Source of the DNA: a virus
Length of the DNA stretch: 22,784 nt
Direction: 5' to 3' (one strand)
IMG/VR virus record: IMGVR_UViG_3300017938_000095
Location: 1-22,784 of that record
The notes below the pieces were generated by a model that was not told the DNA's origin, ran no database searches, and saw only the letters and a list, made by a program, of their open reading frames with translations. Below, piece by piece: positions 1 to 4,945 of the stretch (its first letter is position 1; each line of letters begins with the position of its first letter). The translations under genes and the position numbers were made by a program.

Positions 1-120
1 ATTTTCACTGTGAAAAGTCTGAATCCGAGCAAACCGAAGAACGCAGTAACGGTTGAAGATCAGAACGGGAAAGGATTTGTTTGTAGTCCTGACCAGTTGA
101 AACGATTCATGAATCTATAA
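1..120 (+). CDS. C-terminal end of an unidentified protein (partial)
   Basis: An open frame enters from the left edge and ends with TAA at 118-120, giving the last 39 residues of a protein that ends in KRFMNL. The start is outside the window. The tail is basic and polar, with no motif I recognise, so no function can be given. Codon use matches the neighbouring plus-strand genes. Confidence 0.6.
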   Translation: MFTVKSLNPSKPKNAVTVEDQNGKGFVCSPDQLKRFMNL

Positions 121-135
121 TACGCAGAACGGTAC

Positions 136-244
136 TTGTTGATCGCCGTGGGTAGTCCCTAAAGATCAACGATTACTTTGGTAGTGGGGGAGGTTAAAAC
201 CACCGACAACCTGGAACGAATGAACTAACGAACGTTCGTTCCAG
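136..244 (+). other. Structured intergenic region with serial hairpins
   Basis: Between the first two genes lie several strong inverted repeats. GTTGATC at 138-144 pairs with GATCAAC at 164-170, with GGG/CCC nested inside. GTGG pairs with CCAC around 185-204. CTGGAACGAA at 211-220 pairs with TTCGTTCCAG at 235-244, and the 14 bp palindrome AACGAACGTTCGTT lies at 227-240. No U-run follows, so a simple terminator is unlikely. It could be an RNA leader of the gene at 268, a processing site or a protein-binding site. Confidence 0.4.
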
Positions 245-267
245 CTTTCATTAACTAAAAGGATATC

Positions 268-735
268 ATGTATCATAAAGCAAAAGAATTTGATAAAGAC
301 CTCTTTGATGCAAACGATCCAAGAGGCAGAGCAAAAGCAATCCAGATAATTACTACTTATTATCCATCTCTAAAAGTAAAAGAAAATCTGGACCCATATG
401 GAATTGATCTAATTTGTTATGGAAAAAAAGATACTGAAAGTATTCCTTTTTATTATGTTGAAGTTGAAGTTAGAGAAGCTTGGAACACTTCAAAATTTCC
501 TTGGAATACTGCTCATATACCAGCAAGAAAAGAAAAGTATTTTCAAAAATACGATAACGTATTATATTTTCAGTTCAATAATAAGTTAGAATCTTTATTG
601 ATTTTTGACGGAACAGTTATTAGAAAAATGCCTATCTATACAAATAAAGTAAAAAACGAAGAATTGTTTCGATATTATGAAATACCATATCCTGATGGAG
701 TATTGAAACGGATGTGGCAATTAGATAAGCTATAA
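268..735 (+). CDS. Hypothetical protein, possibly PD-(D/E)XK nuclease-like
   Basis: 155 residues, started by ATG at 268 behind AAGGA (258-262). No family is certain. The pattern GIDLICYG (about 45-52) followed by YVEVEVREAW (about 63-72) has the layout of a PD-(D/E)XK core: an acidic residue on one strand, then an E-x-E on the next. The usual catalytic lysine is not clear. The fold call is inference. A small phage protein of unknown role is the safe reading. A tRNA-like sequence follows 5 bases after the stop. Confidence 0.75.
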   Translation: MYHKAKEFDKDLFDANDPRGRAKAIQIITTYYPSLKVKENLDPYGIDLICYGKKDTESIPFYYVEVEVREAWNTSKFPWNTAHIPARKEKYFQKYDNVLYFQFNNKLESLLIFDGTVIRKMPIYTNKVKNEELFRYYEIPYPDGVLKRMWQLDKL

Positions 736-739
736 TTGA

Positions 740-811
740 TGCGGAATCTCCAGTGAGGAGCCGAGTCTCATAAGCTTGGATAGATCGGGGCAGCACCGTT
801 TTCCGCTACCA
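740..811 (+). tRNA. Candidate tRNA-Met (CAU), aberrant, initiator-like
   Basis: The acceptor GCGGAA/TTCCGC (741-746/801-806) closes the molecule, with a T1:T72 mismatch outside it, discriminator A and encoded CCA (809-811). The anticodon arm is CGAGT-CTCATAA-GCTTG, giving anticodon CAU. The variable loop has 5 nt and the T arm has a 7-nt loop. The D arm is about 4 nt short and lacks GG, and the T loop is GGCAGCA instead of TTCRANY. An unpaired 1:72 is an initiator hallmark. It may be a diverged initiator tRNA or a decayed gene. Confidence 0.5.
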
Positions 812-837
812 GAAATAAAAATGAAGGAGTTTAACTA

Positions 838-1343
838 ATGACAAAATAGTTGATATCATCAAAACCGTAGATGCTAAATCATTTAAACCACAAATTCTTA
901 TAACCTTTCAAGCTGATCTAGAACAACTACAAGACGATAAATCTACATATGGCGATAAAGCATATAACATGTTTGCTAAAGACCTCTTCAATAAAGTTGA
1001 TCTTTTTGAACCTGAACGCACACCTGGAATTGCCCTATATCATGTTGATATGCCAATAACAAGAGTAGAATATTTTACAAAATCTAACGACTCTTTTACT
1101 ATCAATTTACAAGCTGAGACTGCAAAATCAGACGATTTAAATCTGGAAAGGTTGTTCACTGAAATTGCTGGAGAGAATGCAGATATATTTTTGATGAGTA
1201 TTCGATCTGCTATAACAATTGATAACGATACCTTGAAAAGAAAAATGTATTATCTAGTTCGGTTTGCTTCTGTATCAGAAGAATTTAGAAAAGAGAAGAA
1301 TCTCAAAAAATGCATCAGCCACAGACAAAATGATTTTTTCTGA
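838..1343 (+). pseudogene. ORF of about 168 codons broken by a one-base loss near its start
   Basis: ATG at 838 has a good ribosome site (AAGGAG, 824-829) but reads only M-T-K before TAG at 847. The frame one base back is open from 843 to TGA at 1341-1343 and reads like a real protein from its first codons (I-V-D-I-I-K-T-V-D-A-K). One more A in the run 843-846 would join start and body into 168 residues. As it stands, the first in-frame ATG is at 969 (124 residues) without a clear ribosome site. Function unknown. It could be a real frameshift, an assembly error or slippage on the A run. Confidence 0.55.
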
Positions 1344-1352
1344 AAATAGTTG

Positions 1353-1381
1353 TTGACATTCAGCACGAAGTATGATAGACT
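1353..1381 (+). promoter_or_regulatory. Early (sigma70-type) promoter before the split tRNA
   Basis: TTGACA (1353-1358), 17 bp, then TAGACT (1376-1381). The predicted start near 1388 lies about 15 bases before the interrupted tRNA-Val and upstream of the RidA-like gene. The 17 bp spacer is the same as in the other promoters of this class in the window. Confidence 0.55.
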
Positions 1382-1402
1382 TGTTTTAAGATGTAGATAA
1401 TT

Positions 1403-1606
1403 CAGAGGGTAGCTTAGTTTGGCTTAAAGCACTCGTCTATGTTCAGGTAACTAAAGATCGTTAACAATCGATAGTCAAATGAACATGGGGAATAAGATTA
1501 GTAAGAAAGAAGAAGCGTCATTTAGCTAGTGATAGGGACTCTGACCGAAAACTTTATTTCAATGACATGCGAGAGATCGGGGGTTCGAATCCTTCCCCTC
1601 TGACCA
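1403..1606 (+). tRNA. tRNA-Val (GAC) interrupted by about 125 nt in the anticodon loop
   Basis: Both ends form a normal tRNA. Acceptor CAGAGGG (1403-1409) pairs with CCCTCTG (1596-1602), then A and CCA. The D arm is GCTT/AAGC with GG in its loop. Anticodon stem CTCGT (1432-1436) pairs with GCGAG (1569-1573). The T arm has loop TTCGAAT. Between the anticodon stem strands lie 132 nt where 7 are expected. Removing 125 nt after U33 leaves loop CTGACAT, which reads GAC and closely resembles the E. coli tRNA-Val (GAC) loop. Without removal it cannot decode. Confidence 0.75.
1439..1563 (+). other. Insertion (putative small intron) inside tRNA-Val
   Basis: The ends are set by the anticodon loop and may be off by one base. 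The 5' part makes a long hairpin, CTATGTTCA (1437-1445) with TGAACATGG (1480-1488), whose U1438-G1487 wobble sits exactly at the proposed 5' junction, as in the P1 helix of group I introns. A second stem pairs GTCATT (1517-1522) with AATGAC (1561-1566). Only 125 nt long, with no final G and no recognisable P7 core, it is not a standard group I intron. There is no ORF inside. Confidence 0.5.
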
Positions 1607-1627
1607 AAAATTTAACGAAAGGATATT

Positions 1628-2053
1628 GTGAAAACCAAAATTACAAATCTGAAAGTTTTGAATGAAGCGTACAATTATAAGAAACCATCGTCATTCAGCA
1701 GAGGAGTAAAAGTTTTTGTATCTCGACAACATTTCCTTTTTATCTCTGGTACAGCAAGTATAGATGAAAATGGAGAAAGTCTATATGTTGACGATTTCAG
1801 AAAACAAACAGAACGAGTATTTTACAATATCAAAAAGTTGCTTGCTACACAAAAAGCAACCTGGAACAATGTAGTAAAGACAACGATCTATATAAAAGAT
1901 ATTGCAAAACATTATGATGAATTCAACATCATAAGGAATGAGTTTTTTAGTAAAGAAGATATTCGTGTGTTGCCAGCTTCTGTATGTGTCCAGGCAGTTT
2001 TATGTAGGCCAGAATTGTTGATTGAAATGGAAGCAACGGCAATAGTATCATGA
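1628..2053 (+). CDS. RidA/YjgF/UK114-like protein
   Basis: 141 residues from GTG at 1628, behind AAAGGA. The chain matches the RidA (YjgF/YER057c/UK114) family: FISGTASIDENGE near 38, the central KTTIYIKDIAKHYDEFN near 83-99, and the C-terminal LCRPELLIEMEATAIV with the conserved arginine of the family site. RidA enzymes deaminate reactive enamine/imine intermediates made by PLP enzymes; other members have different roles. The family usually forms trimers in the cytosol. The stop overlaps the next start (ATGA at 2050), so the two genes are probably translated together. What a phage gains from it is unknown. Confidence 0.75.
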   Translation: MKTKITNLKVLNEAYNYKKPSSFSRGVKVFVSRQHFLFISGTASIDENGESLYVDDFRKQTERVFYNIKKLLATQKATWNNVVKTTIYIKDIAKHYDEFNIIRNEFFSKEDIRVLPASVCVQAVLCRPELLIEMEATAIVS

Positions 2054-2481
2054 AACCTTACAACAAATTTGGAGGATGGTTTCAGATCAGATGGAAAGAA
2101 AAACTCGGATTGCCAGAGCATCCTTACTTGTTCAGATGGACATTGATATTGTTTGGATTCTCGATTCGGTTGCATCATTGGATTAAGTCTGATGATCGTA
2201 GATTCTTCCATGACCATTCATGTGACTTGATATCGATCATCATCAAGGGTAAGTATAAGAACGTGACTCCTGGAGGAACCTTCGAAGCTACAGCATGGCA
2301 TCCTAGAAGGATGAATGCTCTCCAGAGACATTACTTGGATATACCGAAAGAAGGAGCATGGACAATTATTCTGTGCGGCAGACCGTATCATAAATGGGGA
2401 TTCTATGTGAATGATCACAAATGGCGTCCGTTAAGATATTTCCATAAGTTCGGAATTATACAAACGGAAGATTATCAATGA
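2050..2481 (+). CDS. Cupin-like phage protein
   Basis: 143 residues, overlapping the RidA-like stop by 4 bases. A histidine pair in FFHDHSCD (about 52-59), then GGTFEATAWHPRRMNAL and CGRPYHKWGF, fits a small single-domain cupin, where His/Glu side chains bind a metal. The pattern resembles short cupin-fold proteins annotated in phages, but the substrate is not known. Its stop in turn overlaps the start of the small membrane peptide at 2478, so 1628-2582 looks like one translationally coupled unit. Confidence 0.6.
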   Translation: MKPYNKFGGWFQIRWKEKLGLPEHPYLFRWTLILFGFSIRLHHWIKSDDRRFFHDHSCDLISIIIKGKYKNVTPGGTFEATAWHPRRMNALQRHYLDIPKEGAWTIILCGRPYHKWGFYVNDHKWRPLRYFHKFGIIQTEDYQ

Positions 2482-2582
2482 GTATAGGAGATTTTATAGC
2501 AATAGTTATTATTGTAAGTGTATGTATCTTAGCTATCGGTTTTGGTAAATTCGAAGCAGATACAAATCATAGAGGATACTAA
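2478..2582 (+). CDS. 34-residue single-pass membrane peptide
   Basis: ATG at 2478 overlaps the stop of the cupin-like gene (ATGA). The product has one hydrophobic segment, about residues 5-25 (FIAIVIIVSVCILAIGF), followed by a short polar tail ending NHRGY. Overlapping start and hydrophobicity support a real small membrane protein; the function is unknown. Confidence 0.55.
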   Translation: MSIGDFIAIVIIVSVCILAIGFGKFEADTNHRGY

Positions 2583-2597
2583 AAAGAAAGGAACACA

Positions 2598-2774
2598 ATG
2601 TCAAGAACCAATCTGTGGATTAAGAGAGACGATAACAAAAGAAAAAGAACTGAAGCTGAAGAGAGAAATGCGAAGTATGCTGCATTGACTCCGATCCAGC
2701 AACTTGCGTCTCTTCAAGGATTTGTTGCTGCAAAGCAGAGAGCTAAGATTCAGAAACGAATTAAAGAAGCATAA
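2598..2774 (+). CDS. Small basic protein of unknown function
   Basis: 58 residues from ATG at 2598 behind AAAGGA, 15 bases after the previous stop. Rich in Lys, Arg and Gln with helix-forming stretches (KRKRTEAEERNAKY, AAKQRAKIQKRIKEA) and no hydrophobic segment. Probably soluble and helical, perhaps nucleic-acid binding. It ends the unit that begins at 1628. Confidence 0.55.
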   Translation: MSRTNLWIKRDDNKRKRTEAEERNAKYAALTPIQQLASLQGFVAAKQRAKIQKRIKEA

Positions 2775-3045
2775 GAGTTGCGCTCGACCCTGGTTTCCAT
2801 AACTGTATGTGTGTCATGTATAATATCCCTTTCCGTTATACAAGACCTGACAGGTAAATCCATCTCCTTGGAAAAATGAAGAGTCGCTTGCTCTTCTACG
2901 GAAACATTTTTTTGACAATTTAAAAGTTTTTTGTTTCCACAATTATAGAGTGTTTGATTTCGACTAAGGAACACTGAAAGTTAAAATGTGGGTATCGTTG
3001 ACGAACGAATACAATTCCATACAATAATTGAGATACCCATAAGGA
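2775..3045 (+). other. Non-coding stretch with inverted repeats
   Basis: No convincing gene on either strand. Hairpins are visible: ATAAC/GTTAT around 2802-2840; GAAGAG/CTCTTC around 2879-2897; GGAAACA/TGTTTCC around 2900-2940 enclosing T-rich sequence; and TGGGTATC/GATACCCA around 2987-3038. No tRNA or recognised RNA family could be fitted. Confidence 0.3.
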
Positions 3046-3192
3046 TTGTTCATAGCAGCAGCAGAATATATAGTTATCGAAATTGCAAAATCTGTTGCTG
3101 TAGAAATGGTAAAAGACCTAATCATCCAGGAGTATAAAAAACGATTTGGCAAAACTGTAGCTCCTGATCAGATAACAGTTGTAAAAAAATAG
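3046..3192 (+). CDS. Possible 48-residue protein with TTG start
   Basis: A frame from TTG at 3046 to TAG at 3190-3192 has plausible content: an Ala/Ile/Val-rich helix, then EMVKDLIIQEYKKRFGKT. AAGGA (3041-3045) abuts the TTG with no spacing, so this start is doubtful; the next ATG is residue 21 (3106). An in-frame TAA precedes the TTG. It could be a real small gene with a misplaced start, or the remains of a larger one. Confidence 0.4.
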   Translation: MFIAAAEYIVIEIAKSVAVEMVKDLIIQEYKKRFGKTVAPDQITVVKK

Positions 3193-3206
3193 TAGAAATT
3201 TTGAAG

Positions 3207-3220
3207 TATAAATATAAATA
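3207..3220 (+). promoter_or_regulatory. Two overlapping T4-type late promoters
   Basis: TATAAATA occurs at 3207-3214 and again at 3213-3220, the octamer read by T4-type late sigma (gp55). It lies 25 bases before the 36-codon ORF at 3245, and a strong terminator follows that ORF, making a self-contained late unit. Confidence 0.65.
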
Positions 3221-3244
3221 AAAGAAACGCATATGGAGTACCAA

Positions 3245-3355
3245 ATGTTGAACCTAAGAAATTTAAATTATAATAACCCGATAGCACCTGCTAATATTAT
3301 ATTAGCCATTGGTGGACTCTATCCAGTAAGAGGAGAAGACCCGACAGAAGCGTAA
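3245..3355 (+). CDS. 36-residue late-expressed mini-protein
   Basis: ATG at 3245 behind GGAG (3235-3238). The peptide runs MLNLRNLNYNNPIAP and ends GGLYPVRGEDPTEA; no family is recognised. The reason to call it a gene is context: a late promoter 25 bases upstream and a rho-independent terminator from 3379 enclose just this ORF. A similar cassette with a different 28-residue peptide lies at 7685-7869. Confidence 0.5.
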   Translation: MLNLRNLNYNNPIAPANIILAIGGLYPVRGEDPTEA

Positions 3356-3378
3356 TGATACAAGTATATAGTGTACTC

Positions 3379-3418
3379 AAACCCTCTGTCGATCTCAAAA
3401 ATTGGCAGAGGGTTTTTT
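3379..3418 (+). terminator. Rho-independent terminator
   Basis: AACCCTCTG (3380-3388) pairs with CAGAGGGTT (3406-3414) and runs into six Ts (3413-3418). It ends the late mini-ORF unit and lies 6 bases before tRNA-Ala. Confidence 0.85.
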
Positions 3419-3424
3419 AGTTTT

Positions 3425-3503
3425 GGGGTATGGAAATGCTTGGGGTGTTTGCCTGACTTGCAATCAGGATACCAGATCGGTTCAAATCCGATATGCTCCA
3501 CCA
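3425..3503 (+). tRNA. tRNA-Ala (UGC)
   Basis: Acceptor GGGGTAT/ATGCTCC contains the G3-U70 wobble that marks alanine tRNAs; discriminator A and CCA are encoded. Anticodon arm CCTGA-CTTGCAA-TCAGG. T arm ATCGG-TTCAAAT-CCGAT. The D stem is only about 3 bp (AAA/TTT) and position 8 is G rather than T. Confidence 0.8.
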
Positions 3504-3514
3504 AAAAAGAATAT

Positions 3515-3599
3515 GGATGTACTGCGAAGTGGGAGAGTCGCACACGGCTGTAACCCGTTGCCTTCGGGCGAGTAGGTTCGAATCCTTCTACATCCACCA
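3515..3599 (+). tRNA. tRNA-Tyr (GUA)
   Basis: Acceptor GGATGTA/TACATCC, A, CCA. D stem GCGA/TCGC. Anticodon loop CTGTAAC gives GUA. A long variable arm (GCC-TTCG-GGC), as expected for bacterial tRNA-Tyr, is followed by T loop TTCGAAT. Confidence 0.85.
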
Positions 3600-3685
3600 A
3601 AAATTATGCCGGGAAGATAGAGGAGACTTTTATAAATGAGATTGCTCCGATCCTTTATAACTGCTATCTAGCGGCCTAAAATTTT
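3600..3685 (+). other. Folded spacer between tRNA-Tyr and tRNA-Arg
   Basis: The 86 bases between two tRNAs form nested pairs: AAATT (3601-3605) with AATTT near 3680, GCCG with CGGC, GATAG with CTATC, and TTATAAA with TTTATAA inside. No T-loop motif is present. It could be a processing stem, an orphan small RNA or a decayed tRNA. Confidence 0.35.
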
Positions 3686-3760
3686 GCCCTTGTAGCTCAG
3701 TGGATTAAGAGCAGGACGTTTCTACCGTCAAAGTCGGGAGTTCGAATCTCTCCAAGGGTG
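3686..3760 (+). tRNA. tRNA-Arg (UCU)
   Basis: Acceptor GCCCTTG/CAAGGGT with discriminator G; CCA not encoded. D stem GCTC/GAGC, anticodon loop TTTCTAC (UCU), T arm GGGAG-TTCGAAT-CTCTC. It reads the AGA codon common in AT-rich phages. Confidence 0.85.
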
Positions 3761-3776
3761 CTAGACAATTGAATAT

Positions 3777-3858
3777 GGGAGTGTGGTGGAATAGGTAGAC
3801 ACGTAGGATTTAGAATCCTATGGGGAAACTCATGCAGGTTCGATGCCTGTCGCTCCTA
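3777..3858 (+). tRNA. tRNA-Leu (UAG)
   Basis: Acceptor GGGAGTG/CGCTCCT, A; CCA not encoded. Anticodon arm TAGGA-TTTAGAA-TCCTA gives UAG. Long variable arm TGGGGAAACTCA, as in leucine tRNAs; T loop TTCGATG. Confidence 0.85.
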
Positions 3859-3863
3859 CGTTT

Positions 3864-3923
3864 CGTTTTTACCTAGTATCGAACTTTTATAAATAAAATA
3901 AAAGCTAGATACTAGGAGAAACG
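3864..3923 (+). promoter_or_regulatory. Late promoter inside a hairpin that hides the endonuclease ribosome site
   Basis: CCTAGTATC (3872-3880) pairs with GATACTAGG (3908-3916), extended by CGTTT/AAACG outside and CTTTTAT/ATAAAAG inside. The 3' arm covers AGGAG (3914-3918) of the endonuclease at 3925. TATAAATA (3888-3895) lies between the arms, so RNA from upstream can form the full hairpin while RNA started at the late promoter lacks the 5' arm. T4 I-TevI and gene e are controlled in this way. Confidence 0.75.
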
Positions 3924-3924
3924 A

Positions 3925-4602
3925 ATGAAAAAAGTTTATACTGTTTATAAAACAACAAATAAAGTAAACGGGAAGTATTATATAGGAGTTCATAAAACTT
4001 CTGATCTGTATGATGATTATCTTGGTTCTGGAAAATATCTTAAACGAGCAATTGAAAAATATGGTATAGAAAATTTTGAGAAAGAAATTATTGATATTTT
4101 CGATTCACCTGAAGAAGCATATACATTAGAAAAAATTTTGGTTACATTTGAATTGATAGAAACAGGACAAATATATAATTTAACAGAAGGTGGAAGAGGC
4201 AAAGGATTTGAATATGCTAACAAAGAAGGAATGAATTATGGTGGAGAAGAGAAAAGAAAATTAGGTTCTATTAACGGCAAAAAGAAATTTCTTGATTTAT
4301 ATTATAACAATATTAACTTTAGAACTAAACATAAGCAACATCTAAAACAAATTGGTATGAAAGGTAATATAAATGTAAACATCAAATATCCCAATGGCAC
4401 ATTTAAAGATAAATTACATACAGAAACAACAAAACGAAAAATAGGAATGTCTAATTCAATTCATCAACAAGGAAAAGGAAATTCTCAATACGGAACTTGT
4501 TGGATATACAACGAAAGTACAAAAGAGAATAAAAAAATTAAGAAAGAAGATTTAGATTTTTGGATAGAATCGTTGTGGATAAAAGGTAGAAAAATTAAAT
4601 AA
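3925..4602 (+). CDS. GIY-YIG homing endonuclease
   Basis: 225 residues. The N-terminal GIY-YIG nuclease domain (1-95) shows VYTVYKTTN, then YYIGVHKT, then YLGSGKYLKRAIEKYG, with a conserved Glu region EAYTLEK near 66-72. The rest is a Lys-rich DNA-binding region with NUMOD-like pieces (HTETTKRKIGMSNS near 166-179). Such free-standing Seg-type enzymes cut cognate DNA and promote their own spread. It sits between two tRNA-Leu genes, 4 bases before the second. Translation is probably limited to late RNA by the hairpin at 3864-3923. Confidence 0.9.
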   Translation: MKKVYTVYKTTNKVNGKYYIGVHKTSDLYDDYLGSGKYLKRAIEKYGIENFEKEIIDIFDSPEEAYTLEKILVTFELIETGQIYNLTEGGRGKGFEYANKEGMNYGGEEKRKLGSINGKKKFLDLYYNNINFRTKHKQHLKQIGMKGNINVNIKYPNGTFKDKLHTETTKRKIGMSNSIHQQGKGNSQYGTCWIYNESTKENKKIKKEDLDFWIESLWIKGRKIK

Positions 4603-4605
4603 TTT

Positions 4606-4689
4606 GGGGGTCTGGTGGAACGGCAGACACGCTCGATTTAAGATCGAGTGAGGAAACTCATATAGGTTCAAGTCCTATGATCCCTACCA
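4606..4689 (+). tRNA. tRNA-Leu (UAA)
   Basis: Acceptor GGGGGTC/GATCCCT, A, CCA. Anticodon arm CTCGA-TTTAAGA-TCGAG. Long variable arm TGAGGAAACTCA and T loop TTCAAGT. Confidence 0.9.
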
Positions 4690-4698
4690 AAACGACAT

Positions 4699-4781
4699 GG
4701 GGATATGGTGGAATTGGTATACGCAGTAGCCTCAAAAGCTACCGGGAAACCATACAGGTTCGATGCCTGTTATCCCTACCA
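4699..4781 (+). tRNA. tRNA-Leu (CAA)
   Basis: Acceptor GGGGATA/TATCCCT, A, CCA. Anticodon arm GTAGC-CTCAAAA-GCTAC gives CAA. Long variable arm and T loop TTCGATG. Third leucine tRNA in a kilobase. Confidence 0.9.
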
Positions 4782-4782
4782 T

Positions 4783-4857
4783 TGAAGGGTAACTCAGAGG
4801 CAGAGTACCGGCCTGATAAGCCGGAAGTCGAGATTTCGAAATTCTCTCCTTCAACCA
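4783..4857 (+). tRNA. tRNA-Ile (GAU)
   Basis: Starts one base after the CCA of the previous tRNA. Acceptor TGAAGGG/TCCTTCA, A, CCA. D stem ACTC/GAGT, anticodon arm CCGGC-CTGATAA-GCCGG, T loop TTCGAAA. Confidence 0.85.
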
Positions 4858-4877
4858 AACTTTTTAAATTTATTTTC

Positions 4878-4906
4878 TTGACTTTATTTTAAATTTATGT
4901 TATTAT
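4878..4906 (+). promoter_or_regulatory. Early (sigma70-type) promoter of the UvrD-like helicase
   Basis: TTGACT (4878-4883), 17 bp, TATTAT (4901-4906). The helicase start is about 33 bases below the predicted transcript start. Confidence 0.75.
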
Positions 4907-4945
4907 ACATTCATAAGTTGTTAAATAAAACCAAGGAGATACTTA

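Noticed and set aside
211-244. Rho-independent terminator after the first gene
   Set aside because: The stem is strong but no T-run follows.
1439-1563. Naming the tRNA-Val insertion a group I intron
   Set aside because: Only the P1-like helix fits. It is 125 nt, does not end in G at the junction that restores a 7-nt loop, and I find no P7 or P4-P6 core.
2750-3152. Two minus-strand ORFs over the non-coding stretch
   Set aside because: No ribosome sites or promoters, odd composition, and one overlaps a plausible plus-strand ORF.
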